From: Fimiplasma intestinipullorum
GTDB lineage: Bacteria > Bacillota_I > Bacilli_A > Erysipelotrichales > Coprobacillaceae
Assembly (NCBI GenBank): GCA_018715065.1
Contig: DVMJ01000014.1
Location: 1 to 64,000 of the forward strand
DNA: 64,000 nt
Direction of reading: 5' to 3'
The notes below the pieces were generated by a model. That model was not told the DNA's origin and did no database searches. It worked only from the letters and a program-made list of their open reading frames with translations. Position numbers and translations under genes: made by a program. Below are positions 49,945 to 58,874 of this stretch, piece after piece. Every line of letters starts with the position of its first letter. The stretch's first letter is position 1.

Positions 49945-49973
49945 AGGATAGCACCGCGAGTTGCATTTTTCAA
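49945..49973 (-). promoter_or_regulatory. promoter of the Y-family polymerase operon
   Basis: TTGAAA (49973-49968), 17-base spacer, TATCCT (49950-49945) on the minus strand. The spacer contains an ATGCAAC box (minus strand), part of the repeated TTGCA set, so a repressor bound there would block the promoter. Confidence 0.6.
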
Positions 49974-50040
49974 TACAGAATGCAACAAAAGAATCAAAAA
50001 AACGTTTGCACTCCGTAAAATTACCTTATACTTGCAACTT
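49961..50040. promoter_or_regulatory. four TTGCA boxes between polymerase and repressor genes
   Basis: GTTGCAT (49960) and ATGCAAC (49980-49986) form an inverted pair; TTTGCAC (50005) and CTTGCAACTT (50031-50040) follow. The last overlaps the -35 of the repressor promoter. They are candidate binding sites of the LexA-like protein encoded at 50081. Confidence 0.5.
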
Positions 50041-50060
50041 TTACCATTTTTTCGTATAAT
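50032..50060 (+). promoter_or_regulatory. promoter of LexA-like repressor gene
   Basis: TTGCAA, 17-base spacer, TATAAT, 20 bases before ATG 50081. The -35 coincides with a TTGCA box, suggesting autorepression. Confidence 0.65.
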
Positions 50061-50080
50061 AATCAAAAGGGGATGAGCAG

Positions 50081-50698
50081 ATGCAATTCAAAGATTATTT
50101 ACGTGAATATAAGCAGCGCAACGGTCTGACCAACGACCAGATTGCGCTGCAGCTAGGAGTCAATAAATCAACTGTTTCCCGTTGGTTAAAGGGGGAAAGT
50201 AAGGCGGTCAATGCCAATCTGATCGATAAGCTCTCCTACATGCTGCAAACAGATGTTGAACAGCTGCTCAAAGAAAAAGAAACCTACCGTAAGCCCATCC
50301 TGGGTCTGGTTAAAGCGGGTTATGATCTATGGGCGGATGAGAACTGGGAGGGCTATGAAGAAGTCACGGCCAGCGACTATTATCTGGGAGATTTCTTTTT
50401 GCGCGTCACCGGTGATTCGATGGATGGGGCGCATATTCATGATCAGGATCTGATCTATGTCAAACAGTGTCAGGATGTGGCTTCCGGGACGATTGCGGTG
50501 GTGTTGATTGAAAATAACGAGGTGACGGTGAAACGGATCATCAAAAAAGAAGATTTGTTGATTTTGGAAGCAGCTAACCCTGCGGTCCCTTCACGCTACT
50601 ATACGGCTGAAGAGGTCGAACAGCTGCCGGTACGCATTTTAGGTAAGGTGCTTTATAGTAAATCGATGATCAATCAGAATAGGTCTTCTTTTGACTGA
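50081..50698 (+). CDS. LexA-like repressor (XRE HTH plus S24 peptidase)
   Basis: A 205-residue protein with an XRE-type HTH (LTNDQIALQLGVNKSTVSRW, about residues 17-36) and a LexA/UmuD-type S24 peptidase domain. Ala-Gly in LGLVKAGYDL is a likely self-cleavage site; the nucleophile Ser is in VTGDSMDGAHI and the Lys in NNEVTVKRII. RecA-stimulated self-cleavage would release the divergent Y-family polymerase operon. It is not the canonical LexA (wrong HTH type) but a mobile-element-like SOS repressor. Confidence 0.83.
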   Translation: MQFKDYLREYKQRNGLTNDQIALQLGVNKSTVSRWLKGESKAVNANLIDKLSYMLQTDVEQLLKEKETYRKPILGLVKAGYDLWADENWEGYEEVTASDYYLGDFFLRVTGDSMDGAHIHDQDLIYVKQCQDVASGTIAVVLIENNEVTVKRIIKKEDLLILEAANPAVPSRYYTAEEVEQLPVRILGKVLYSKSMINQNRSSFD

Positions 50699-50779
50699 TG
50701 TGACAGCCGGCCATATCCTGATGATGGCATAGGTGATTGACACATTTGGCGCTCTCATATCCGAACAATATGAAGTATA

Positions 50780-50820
50780 AAAACAAACAGGCAGTCATTG
50801 GCTGCCTGGTGTTTTGTTTG
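50780..50820 (+). terminator. terminator of the repressor gene
   Basis: CAGGCAG and CTGCCTG pair around TCATTGG, followed by GTGTTTTGTTTG; the flanking CAAA/TTTG also pair. Confidence 0.55.
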
Positions 50821-50898
50821 ATGATGGTATTGTAAGATGAAGGAAAACAGAATCACTGATCTGGCAAGCGGGTGACTTTGGCAGACAAGCCGCATGGA

Positions 50899-51885
50899 CT
50901 AGTTCTTACTGTCAAGCTGATTTAACTTATCCACAGCATCGTCAATCATCGGTAAAGCAGAGGCTTCAATCAGAATATCACAGTCTTCACAAAGAGAGGC
51001 CAGCGCACCATAGACCATGGGGTTGCGCAGCAGAACGCGTGCAGGTTTACCGTAATCTTTCATGATGAGACTGAACGTCTCTAGACATATCTGGCGTTCA
51101 TTGCACTCAGGTTCTAATAAATTCATATATAAGATCTGATCCTGACTGATGTCCATGATAATGAGGACTAACCCGGTAATGGGTCGGTCATACTCTTCTT
51201 TATAAAAGCCGCCGTAGAGATAGCATAGATCAACAGCCAGCGTCTCTGAACTGACGGGCAGATTGGCCAGTGTATGGATCAGGTTCGAATCGGTAAATTC
51301 GATGGCAAAAAACTTTTCAATAAAGGCTGGTCGTGGCCGGGCTTCGTAGATCCAATGGTGATCATAATAAGCATAGATCATTTCTTCTTTGGCGAAGTCA
51401 ACCTGAATCTTGTTTTGACGATACTGTTCCACGATGATGAGCAGCTGCCTGAATACAGAAGCCATGATGCCAGCCTGGGTGTCATTGATCTCATAGGGAT
51501 AAAAATGAGGTTGTAAAGAAATAAAATAAGGCCAATACGTAGAAAAGGACAGTCCCAGCTCCTGCATGATCTCCAGTTGGCTTTGAGGTACGTCCTCACG
51601 TTTTCCAACATAAAAGGTTAGACAGCGCTGTTCTAAAAAGATGTAATTCATGACAGTTTCATCCGCATAGTCTATCCCGATGCTGCAAAGATCGGCATAA
51701 CCATTGTCTCCTTCATAGATGGAGACACCGATACAGTCGCCGCCACGTCCTAAGATCATACAATAGTAATCTTTTTTCTTGAGGTGGACACAGATCTGAT
51801 CACCACTCCAAAAATCATTCCAGGGCTGAAGTTCGAGCCATTTCGAAACATAAAGATATAAATTTTTCCAGACATCATTACGCAT
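50899..51885 (-). CDS. conserved hypothetical, DUF7309/DUF6930-like
   Basis: A 328-residue soluble protein of unknown function. The N-terminal part (residues 1-170; LYLYVSKWLELQPWNDFWSG, then GDCIGVSIYEGDNGYADLCS) and the C-terminal part (about 200-320; GFYKEEYDRPITGLVLIIMD, then RVLLRNPMVYGALASLCEDC) resemble the two-domain DUF7309/DUF6930 arrangement seen in Bacillota, which I recall only loosely. No signal peptide or catalytic motif is visible. GGAGGCAGTCAG precedes the ATG. It stands alone. Confidence 0.55.
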   Translation of the reverse strand: MRNDVWKNLYLYVSKWLELQPWNDFWSGDQICVHLKKKDYYCMILGRGGDCIGVSIYEGDNGYADLCSIGIDYADETVMNYIFLEQRCLTFYVGKREDVPQSQLEIMQELGLSFSTYWPYFISLQPHFYPYEINDTQAGIMASVFRQLLIIVEQYRQNKIQVDFAKEEMIYAYYDHHWIYEARPRPAFIEKFFAIEFTDSNLIHTLANLPVSSETLAVDLCYLYGGFYKEEYDRPITGLVLIIMDISQDQILYMNLLEPECNERQICLETFSLIMKDYGKPARVLLRNPMVYGALASLCEDCDILIEASALPMIDDAVDKLNQLDSKN

Positions 51886-52092
51886 CTGACTGCCTCCTCT
51901 TTTTAAAAAGATATAAAGTAGAATTGTATCTGAACCATTCTCTATTTCTATTGTACTAAACCGCTTGAGGGTAGTTCAAGTTTTTATACCATTATTTTGA
52001 TTGAGGCATACGGTTCATTTTTTAGATAAAGCTTTGTTTTCTAAAGACGTTTTGTAGCAATCGGTGTACAATAGAAGCAGGAGGTGGGACGA

Positions 52093-52452
52093 ATGATTCG
52101 AAAACATAGTGAGCAGACGATTGTTCAAGTTGAAAATCCGCAAAATGGGCAGGGACAGCTGGAGATTCATCGCATATTGAATTCAGAAGCTGAACTGGAT
52201 GGCAAGGGCAATGCCTTCAACCATTGTTTTTTGGCACCGGGAAGTTCGCTTGGTTATCATCGACATGTAGGAACGACCGAAACCGTCTATGTCTTGAGCG
52301 GGCAAGGGGATTATACAGATGAAAACGGGGAACACACGTTGATTGGGCCGGGAGATGTGACTTTTACTGATGATGGACAAAGCCATGGTATCTTAGCCTT
52401 AGGTCCGGAACCTTTAGAGGTCATTACGCTGGTTCTTTATAAAAAGATCTAA
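52093..52452 (+). CDS. small cupin protein
   Basis: A 119-residue cupin: GSSLGYHRHVGTTETVYVLS carries the two His and Glu ligands, GPGDVTFTDDGQSHGILAL the second motif. ATG 52093 follows AGGAGGTGG at good spacing; the GTG three codons earlier overlaps it. Such proteins bind small ligands or act as isomerases/oxygenases. It is followed by an SDR pseudogene that may once have been in the same operon. Confidence 0.8.
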   Translation: MIRKHSEQTIVQVENPQNGQGQLEIHRILNSEAELDGKGNAFNHCFLAPGSSLGYHRHVGTTETVYVLSGQGDYTDENGEHTLIGPGDVTFTDDGQSHGILALGPEPLEVITLVLYKKI

Positions 52453-52464
52453 AAGATGATTAGC

Positions 52465-53291
52465 ATGAAGACCTGATTGATTACAGGGTGTTCAAGTGGT
52501 ATTGGTCACGCAATTGCAAGAAAGGTGTTGGCCCAAGGGAATCAGGCAGTCATCACTGCTCGCCAGAAAGAAAAACGCGCAGATCTTGCCAAGTAGTATC
52601 CGCAAACTTGTCTGCCCCTCAGTTTGGAAGTGACCGATCCGATGCGTATCGATCAAGCGTTGCAAGAGGTAAAAGAACGATTTGGAACGATCGATGTTTT
52701 AGTCAATAATGCAGGACGAGGTTACATAGGAGCAGTGGAAGAAGGGGACGAGGCAGCTGTCGAAGAATGATTTCAGACCAATTTCTTTGGTCCGGTCTGC
52801 CTGATCAAAAAGGTCCTGCCGGACATGCGTCAACAGCATGCCGGCGCTATCATCAATATTTCTTCATTAGGTGCCTTAACTTGCGGGATGGGAGCCGGTT
52901 ATGATTCCGCCAGTAAAGGCGCTTTGGAAAAACTGAGCGAGTCACTGCGTAAAGAAGTCGAACCGCTCGGCATCAAGGTCATGGTTGTTGAACCGGGGCT
53001 TTTCGGACCCGTTTTCGAGTTGCCCATGTCAAAGGCAAGGAGACATTGATCGATGATTATGCAGCGGTGGCAGAGGCACGCGCTGCATTAGCTAATGATC
53101 CCTTTGGACAGAATGGAGATCCGGATAAGGCGGCTGAAGTCATTGTCAGGACGATTGCAGCGAAGGATTATCCTCACTTGATCTTACTTGGCAAGGGATC
53201 GAGCGACACTGGCATTCAGATTTTACAGGATCAGATAACGGAGATTGCCAAATGGAAAGAAATAGCGGATCATACTTATTTTGAGAAATAG
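52465..53291 (+). pseudogene. short-chain dehydrogenase pseudogene (3 stops, 1 frameshift)
   Basis: The frame from ATG 52465 reads MKT-stop-LITGCSSGIGHAIARK (Rossmann glycine motif), KRADLAK-stop-YPQTCLPLSLEVTDPM, DVLVNNAGRG, VEE-stop-FQTNFFG, YDSASKGALEKL (active-site Tyr-Lys), then the frame is lost near 52998 in EPGLF and continues one base on as FRTRFRVAHVKGKETLIDD. Family alignments expect Trp at the first stop (TGG to TGA) and Gln at the second (CAG to TAG); the third fits Arg (CGA to TGA). All three are single transitions. It is a recently broken gene of an otherwise complete 270-residue SDR. Confidence 0.85.
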
Positions 53292-53344
53292 GCACAACAG
53301 CGGTTGTGTCTTTTTTCGCAACTAAAAAAGGAAGTCAAACTTCC

Positions 53345-54055
53345 TTATCCTTCAATCCCCATGACTTCATCAACAGGCATGGAAATAATGATACCATGTG
53401 CGGGTGTCCCCAGTCCACAGGCTTTGCAAAGACGCGTCATGACTTCTTTTTTCTTTTCGCGCGGAGTCACGATCATGACGATCTCCTGTTCGTCCTGAAG
53501 CGGGATCCCAAAATGCTGATTGGCCTGTTTCGAATGATGACGCAGGCTTTTGATGACGGTTCCGCCCTTTGTGCCGGCCGCATGGGCGACTTCGACAACT
53601 TCATCGCTATAACCATTATTGACGGCAACCCAAATGACAGTATATTGTGATCTTTCTTTTGTTTCGGTCATATCCTTTTGTATCCTTTCTTTGATCTTCT
53701 TTTCGGCTATTTCTTTGGCATCCTCATTCAACATCTGCAATAGACCGCCCTGAATCCCTGTTAATGGAACGGTAAATGCGATGCCATGCCCTTTTTTACG
53801 CAAGGAGTCCTGCATCATCGCAAAAATATCCTGAACGATAAATTTAGGGAAGAAGCCCACTGTAATCAGACGGGTCGTGCCACTTAAACCAAAATAATCT
53901 AACATTTCTGAAGTGGCAGTTCCTTTTCCGCGGCATTGATACCACAGATGGACATGTAATGATTGAAAGAGATCCTCGATGCGCTTCTGATCTTTGGTTT
54001 GGGTGATGATCACAAGCATCCGTGGATTGGCATTCTGATCTTGTAAAGTCGTCAT
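53345..54055 (-). CDS. PII-like protein, two domains, DUF1538-linked
   Basis: A 236-residue protein with two tandem PII-like ferredoxin-fold domains (residues about 8-110 and 135-225; NPRMLVIITQTKDQKRIEDL at the start of the first, YTVIWVAVNNGYSDEVVEVA at the start of the second). PII-like proteins bind nucleotides or anions and gate membrane transporters. ATG 54055 follows GAGGAttaat; the frame open to 54103 overlaps the membrane gene. The stop of the DUF1538 gene is 1 base upstream, so they are co-translated. Confidence 0.75.
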   Translation of the reverse strand: MTTLQDQNANPRMLVIITQTKDQKRIEDLFQSLHVHLWYQCRGKGTATSEMLDYFGLSGTTRLITVGFFPKFIVQDIFAMMQDSLRKKGHGIAFTVPLTGIQGGLLQMLNEDAKEIAEKKIKERIQKDMTETKERSQYTVIWVAVNNGYSDEVVEVAHAAGTKGGTVIKSLRHHSKQANQHFGIPLQDEQEIVMIVTPREKKKEVMTRLCKACGLGTPAHGIIISMPVDEVMGIEG

Positions 54056-54056
54056 A

Positions 54057-55571
54057 TTAATCCTCCTCAATATCAATGACTGTATCATCCGCAACAAGAA
54101 CATCGGTTTCCTGAATATTCTTTGATTTATGATTATAGATCATTCCCATGATTTGAATGGTCAACAAAGGGGCCAGGGCAACTAAGGCAACGATTCCAAA
54201 GGCATCTGTCACCACATTTCCGCCTACGGCACTGCAGGCACCCATCGCCAATGGCAATAGGAAGGTTGAAGTCATCGGACCGCTGGCAACCCCACCGGAG
54301 TCAAAGGCAATCCCGACAAAAACAGAAGGAACGAGATGTGTCAGCAGTAAGGCTGCCGCATAGCCAGGGATAATGATCCAAAAAATATTGATTCCGGTGA
54401 GAACACGTAGCATGGCTAAAGCCACAGCACAGGCGACACCGATGGATAAAGCTGTATTCATCATTTTACGGGAAACCATTCCACCTGTCAATTCTTCAAC
54501 CTGAACATTCAGGACTTGAACGGCAGGTTCGGCTTTGACGATATAATAACCGATGATGATGCCGATAGGAATCAGGATCCACTTCATTGTATTTCCGCTG
54601 CCTAGACCATTTCCAATCAGATTGCCGACAGGGGCAAAGCCGACATTGACACCGGTCAAAAAGAGGATCAATCCAACGATGGTATAGAAAAGACCGATGC
54701 CCATACGAATCAGCTGACGACTGCGGTAGGTTCGAGTGGCCAGCTGGAAAACAATGAGTACAGCGACGATAGGAAGCATACAGGTGAGTACTTCCTGGGT
54801 ATATTCGGGGAGCGCATGTGTAAATTCTCTTGCCACATCATGGGTGGTGACGATGGTTGGTACTTCCACAGCCGCGTAGCTGGCATCGGTTGGATGATAG
54901 AAGATGCTAAGCAGCAATACCATCAAAATAGGACCGATACTGCACAGTGCAACCAGGCCGAAACTGTCATTAGCACTCTCTTTATCGCTGCGGGCAGAGG
55001 ATAGACCAACACCGAGTGCCATGATGAATGGGACAGTCATCGGTCCAGTGGTGACCCCGCCGGAATCAAAGGCTACGGCAGTGAACTCGAAAGGGGCAAT
55101 GAAAGCTAAAACAAATAAGCAGATATAGAAGAAAATGAGAAGCTTCGCTAAGTGGACATGAAAAAGAATTCTTAAAAAAGCAATGACCAGGAAGATGCCG
55201 ACACCGACGGCAACCGTCCAGATCAATACTTGATTAGGAATCGAAGCGACCTGGTTAGCCAAAACCTGTAAGTCAGGTTCTGCGATAGTAATGAGGATCC
55301 CCATCACTAAACAAACGATGATAATGACGGGCAAACGACTTTTCTTCACTAAATAACCACCGATTCCCTGCCCGATAGGAGTCATCGACATTTCGGCACC
55401 GAGTTGGAAAAAGCCCATTCCTACAATTAATAAAAAAGCTCCGGTCAGAAATAACGTCAACGTTCCGACTTCCAGAGGGACGATGGTCATACTGATCAGT
55501 AGAACGATGACAGTTATCGGTACAACGCTGGCCAGAGATTCCATGATTTTTTCTTTTAACTTTTCATTCAT
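54057..55571 (-). CDS. DUF1538 membrane transporter-like protein
   Basis: A 504-residue membrane protein with about 14 helices arranged as two repeated DUF1538 units. Each contains the diagnostic stretch AFDSGGVTTGPMTVPFIMAL (about 175-195) and AFDSGGVASGPMTSTFLLPL (about 425-445). The repeated GG motifs may line a transport path. With the PII-like partner it looks like a transporter gated by a nucleotide-sensing subunit, as known for AmtB-GlnK, but the substrate is unknown. It overlaps the upstream marR gene by 8 bases. Confidence 0.82.
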   Translation of the reverse strand: MNEKLKEKIMESLASVVPITVIVLLISMTIVPLEVGTLTLFLTGAFLLIVGMGFFQLGAEMSMTPIGQGIGGYLVKKSRLPVIIIVCLVMGILITIAEPDLQVLANQVASIPNQVLIWTVAVGVGIFLVIAFLRILFHVHLAKLLIFFYICLFVLAFIAPFEFTAVAFDSGGVTTGPMTVPFIMALGVGLSSARSDKESANDSFGLVALCSIGPILMVLLLSIFYHPTDASYAAVEVPTIVTTHDVAREFTHALPEYTQEVLTCMLPIVAVLIVFQLATRTYRSRQLIRMGIGLFYTIVGLILFLTGVNVGFAPVGNLIGNGLGSGNTMKWILIPIGIIIGYYIVKAEPAVQVLNVQVEELTGGMVSRKMMNTALSIGVACAVALAMLRVLTGINIFWIIIPGYAAALLLTHLVPSVFVGIAFDSGGVASGPMTSTFLLPLAMGACSAVGGNVVTDAFGIVALVALAPLLTIQIMGMIYNHKSKNIQETDVLVADDTVIDIEED

Positions 55572-56016
55572 TCAATTCCTCCTTTTCTTTTGGGTCGTTT
55601 GTAAGAATGATTTGAATCATTTTTCGAGAGATACGCAAATACTCGCGAGTATCCTCTTCGCCTAGCTGACTAAAGAGTTGTGCCAATAAACGAGCAGCCT
55701 GGGCGCGCTTTTTGGAAATAAAAGCGTATCCTTCGTCTGTCATCTCTACAATGACCTGCCGGTTGTCATGCGGATCATGATGTCGCTGGATCCACCCCTG
55801 TTTTTCAAGATGATTGAGCAAGGTTGCAACGCGCGCTGTACTGACGGCCATCTGGTGGCTTATCTCTTTTGAATAAGCTCTGCGCTGATGGACCAATAGG
55901 TAATGGAGCGCAAAAAAAGTCCCTTTGTCTAATTCGGACATCGCCTGGTTTATGGTAGAAGCATGCAGGATCAGCTGCAGATCGATCAAACGTTCAGCTA
56001 ATAAATCATAATTCAT
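55564..56016 (-). CDS. MarR-family regulator of DUF1538 operon
   Basis: A 150-residue MarR protein (SHQMAVSTARVATLLNHLEK then QGWIQRHHDPHDNRQVIVEM, the wing). ATG 56016 follows GAAGGTGATTTTT; the frame open to 56037 lacks a site. It is first in the operon marR-DUF1538-PII. The dyad at 56030-56044 is the likely operator. Confidence 0.85.
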   Translation of the reverse strand: MNYDLLAERLIDLQLILHASTINQAMSELDKGTFFALHYLLVHQRRAYSKEISHQMAVSTARVATLLNHLEKQGWIQRHHDPHDNRQVIVEMTDEGYAFISKKRAQAARLLAQLFSQLGEEDTREYLRISRKMIQIILTNDPKEKEELNE

Positions 56017-56029
56017 AAAAATCACCTTC

Positions 56030-56074
56030 ACTAACATCGTTAGTAATTATAACATAAAAAGTTAAATTTGTAAA
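56030..56074 (-). promoter_or_regulatory. promoter and dyad operator of marR-DUF1538-PII operon
   Basis: TTTACA (56074-56069), 17-base spacer, TATAAT (56051-56046) on the minus strand. The dyad ACTAAC-ATC-GTTAGT (56030-56044) lies directly at the start point. Confidence 0.65.
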
Positions 56075-56191
56075 AGTATATGTAAACTATTCTTGTTGAA
56101 TGCTTTGCTTTAGCTGACGTTTTCAGACAAAGATTGAAGGTGAATCAAGCAGATGCTATAATGAAAGCAAGCAAAGGTAGTGAGGCATGAT

Positions 56192-57085
56192 ATGAAAACA
56201 AATCGTTTATTTGGAATTCTTTATTTGTTACTTTCCCATGGGATGATGACGGCAGGTGAACTGGCTGATTATTTTGAAGTTTCGGTGCGGACGATCTATC
56301 GTGATATCGATGCCTTGAGTGAATTAAATATTCCTGTTTATATGTCCAAAGGGAAAAATGGCGGGATTGGTCTGCTTACGCATTACCGTCTGGATAAGAC
56401 ACTGTTAAATGAGCAGGAACAGGACCTGATCTTATTTTCTTTACAGCAGACCAGCGGATTGACATCGGAAAAAAGTGAACTGCATGAGAAATTGCAGCAT
56501 TTCTTTGCTCGCTATGAGCCTAGCTGGTTCGAAGCTGATTTTTCTATTTGGGGACATTCCTCCAGCCATCAGGCATATTTTACAATGATCAAAGAGGCCA
56601 TCCTCTCTCATCGGATCCTGCGTTTCTTATATGTGAATGCCAAAGGAGAGCAGACATGGCGTCAGGTAGAACCTTTGAAACTCTATTTCCGACATAATGC
56701 CTGGTATTTGTTTGCCTATGATCAGGATAAAGCAGATTATCGCCTGTTCAAGATTATGCGCATGCAGCAAATGGAAATTACCGCGCAGTCTTTTATTCGT
56801 CAGATGCCTTCAAACTGGCAGTTCGATCAGAAAGCCATCAACCCCATTTCACTCGTTTTTAAAATCGATCCTATTATGGCTTACCGGGTCTATGATGAGT
56901 TTGATCCATCACAGATTACGATTTTGGAAGATGGGACTTTCCTGGTCCATGCCACTTATCCTGAAGGGGAATGGGTTTACGGCAATATCCTGTCATATGG
57001 GGAGCATCTCGAGGTGCTCGAACCTGTTGCGGTACGGCAGGAAATAGGGCATCGCCTTGAAAAAAGTTTAAAAAAATATCTTTAA
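56192..57085 (+). CDS. WYL-domain transcriptional regulator (YafY type)
   Basis: A 297-residue regulator: N-terminal HTH_11 domain (TAGELADYFEVSVRTIYRDI) and a WYL ligand-sensing domain (about 135-220; the WYL core is HNAWYLFAYDQDKADYRLFK), plus a C-terminal WCX extension. ATG 56192 follows AGGTAGTGAGGCATGAT; the earlier GTG is too close to the site. It probably controls the GyrI-like gene 60 bases downstream or a distant stress gene. Confidence 0.82.
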   Translation: MKTNRLFGILYLLLSHGMMTAGELADYFEVSVRTIYRDIDALSELNIPVYMSKGKNGGIGLLTHYRLDKTLLNEQEQDLILFSLQQTSGLTSEKSELHEKLQHFFARYEPSWFEADFSIWGHSSSHQAYFTMIKEAILSHRILRFLYVNAKGEQTWRQVEPLKLYFRHNAWYLFAYDQDKADYRLFKIMRMQQMEITAQSFIRQMPSNWQFDQKAINPISLVFKIDPIMAYRVYDEFDPSQITILEDGTFLVHATYPEGEWVYGNILSYGEHLEVLEPVAVRQEIGHRLEKSLKKYL

Positions 57086-57145
57086 TATGACACGACGCTG
57101 TCATATGCGCCATGGTATACTGAATGTAAAGACAGGAGGGATAAC

Positions 57146-57781
57146 ATGGCTTTTGATTTTAAAAAAGCATATAAGGAAATTTATTTGCCATCCAAAAAAC
57201 CGACCATCATTGAGGTGCCGGCAATGTCCTTTTTGGCCATCGAGGGAAAAGGTGATCCAAATGAAGACGGTGGTGCCTATCAGCAAGGCATCGGCTTGCT
57301 TTATGGGCTCGCTTATACATTGAAGATGAGCGCTAGAAACAAACATGTCATTGACGGGTTCTTCGATTATGTAGTGCCGCCATTAGAAGGCTTTTGGTGG
57401 CAGGAAGGCATCAAAGGAATTGACCGTACACGCAAAGATGAATTGTCTTTTATTTCAGTTATTCGTGTGCCTGATTTTGTGACTGAACAGGATTTCCTCT
57501 GGGCTAAACAGGAAGCGACGCAAAAAAAGCAGCAAGATTACAGTAAAGTGCATTTCTGGCAATTTGAAGAAGGCTTGTGTGTGCAGTGTATGCATATTGG
57601 GCCTTATGATGATGAAGACCGAACGGTTGAAAAGATGGATCAATGGATGGCCGAACAGGGGTATGTATCAGATTTTAGTGAAACGCGTTATCATCATGAG
57701 ATCTATCTTAGCGATCCGCGTCGTTCACAACCGGAGAAATGGCGAACAGTCATTCGTCATCCGATCAAAAAGAAGGGGTAA
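57146..57781 (+). CDS. GyrI-like small-molecule-binding protein
   Basis: A 211-residue protein of the GyrI-like/SRPBCC effector type: KKPTIIEVPAMSFLAIEGKG at the start and LCVQCMHIGPYDDEDRTVEK near the end are diagnostic. Stand-alone GyrI-like proteins bind hydrophobic cations and some hydrolyse cyclopropyl compounds. GGAGGGATAAC precedes the ATG. The next gene begins 2 bases after the stop. Confidence 0.8.
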   Translation: MAFDFKKAYKEIYLPSKKPTIIEVPAMSFLAIEGKGDPNEDGGAYQQGIGLLYGLAYTLKMSARNKHVIDGFFDYVVPPLEGFWWQEGIKGIDRTRKDELSFISVIRVPDFVTEQDFLWAKQEATQKKQQDYSKVHFWQFEEGLCVQCMHIGPYDDEDRTVEKMDQWMAEQGYVSDFSETRYHHEIYLSDPRRSQPEKWRTVIRHPIKKKG

Positions 57782-57783
57782 GA

Positions 57784-58443
57784 ATGGATAAATATCAGCA
57801 GATCAAGAGGATTTTTGAAGCACATCAGGATCCTTGTCAGGCAATCAAGATGGCGCACTATATGCGTGATCAGTTTATCTTCTATGGGATTCCGACCAAG
57901 TCAAGAAAAGTCTTGACGCGCCCGCTTATTAAAGAAGAGAAGCAACAGGCAATGATCGATTGGGCCTTTTTAGATCAATGCTATCAGGATGAGCATCGTG
58001 AATTTCAATATTTGGTGTGCGATTATTTAGATGCATTGAAAAAATATTTATGTTATGAAGATCTTTCGCATATCCGCACCTATCTGGTCACCCGTTCCTG
58101 GTGGGATACTACCGATGCCCTTGACTTGGTCGTAGGCAGTCTGGGCTTACGGGACAAACGTGTCAATGATTTGATGCTGGCATGGTCGACCGATGAGAAT
58201 ATTTGGTTAAGACGGGTGGCCATCGATCATCAGCTGTTAAGAAAAGAGAAGACGGATACGGAATTATTAGAAAAGATCCTGGTCAATCAATGGGGCAGTC
58301 AGGAATTTTTCATCAATAAAGCAGTAGGCTGGATCTTAAGAGACTATTCGAAAACTGATCCAGACTGGGTGCGCGCTTTTATCTCGCGTCATGAAACGAA
58401 GATGCACCCACTCAGTATCAGAGAAGAGAGCAAGTATTTATGA
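57784..58443 (+). CDS. DNA alkylation repair protein (AlkD-like)
   Basis: A 219-residue HEAT-like repeat protein of the AlkC/AlkD DNA glycosylase family. Recognisable parts are HYMRDQFIFYGIPTKSRKVL, VTRSWWDTTDALDLVVGSLG and WIRLRVAIDHQLL-like (ENIWLRRVAIDHQLLRKEKT). It removes N3/N7-alkylated purines without base flipping. ATG 57784 follows AAGAAGGGGTAAG; the longer frame lies inside the GyrI gene. Its stop overlaps the VOC gene start by 4 bases. Confidence 0.85.
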   Translation: MDKYQQIKRIFEAHQDPCQAIKMAHYMRDQFIFYGIPTKSRKVLTRPLIKEEKQQAMIDWAFLDQCYQDEHREFQYLVCDYLDALKKYLCYEDLSHIRTYLVTRSWWDTTDALDLVVGSLGLRDKRVNDLMLAWSTDENIWLRRVAIDHQLLRKEKTDTELLEKILVNQWGSQEFFINKAVGWILRDYSKTDPDWVRAFISRHETKMHPLSIREESKYL

Positions 58444-58874
58444 GATTAGGAACGGTTTACATTTGTGTACAAGATATGCGCGCCTCGCTTGCTTTTTACC
58501 GGGCATTATTACAGGCTGAACCAGTTATTCAAAATGACGATCGTTGGGTGAGTTTTGAACAGGGTCTTTCGCTGTATGCCAGAGACTATGACCTGCGCCT
58601 TGTCTTGCAGGGAAGAACAGATTGTTTCAATCAAGCCTATCTGGATGAATTGCGCAATGAGCCGGTTTCATTGACTAACCATTCTGTTATCTTCAATTTT
58701 GAAGTCGACGATCTTCAAGAAGAATATGAACGACTGCAGCGGCTAAACATAGGTCAATTATCTGAAGTTTATATGGTGAATGTCCATCATCCTTACTATT
58801 ATTTTAATCTCTTTGATCCTGATGGCAATCCCTTGGAAATCACCGGACCTTATCAGACTACTGAAATGGAATAA
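58440..58874 (+). CDS. VOC-family (glyoxalase-like) protein
   Basis: A 144-residue vicinal-oxygen-chelate protein: two beta-alpha-beta-beta-beta units, VYICVQDMRASLAFYRALLQ in the first and NLFDPDGNPLEITGPY with the conserved Glu at the end. The role could be dioxygenase, isomerase or resistance-type binding; nothing decides. It is the last gene of the WYL-GyrI-AlkD-VOC group. Confidence 0.78.
   Translation: MRLGTVYICVQDMRASLAFYRALLQAEPVIQNDDRWVSFEQGLSLYARDYDLRLVLQGRTDCFNQAYLDELRNEPVSLTNHSVIFNFEVDDLQEEYERLQRLNIGQLSEVYMVNVHHPYYYFNLFDPDGNPLEITGPYQTTEME

Noticed and set aside
52465..52780. UGA read as tryptophan in the SDR gene
   Set aside because: One TGA is at a Trp position, but a TAG and a frameshift are also present, and TGA serves as the normal stop in many intact genes here (for example pcp, vanXY). 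The standard code with a broken gene is simpler.
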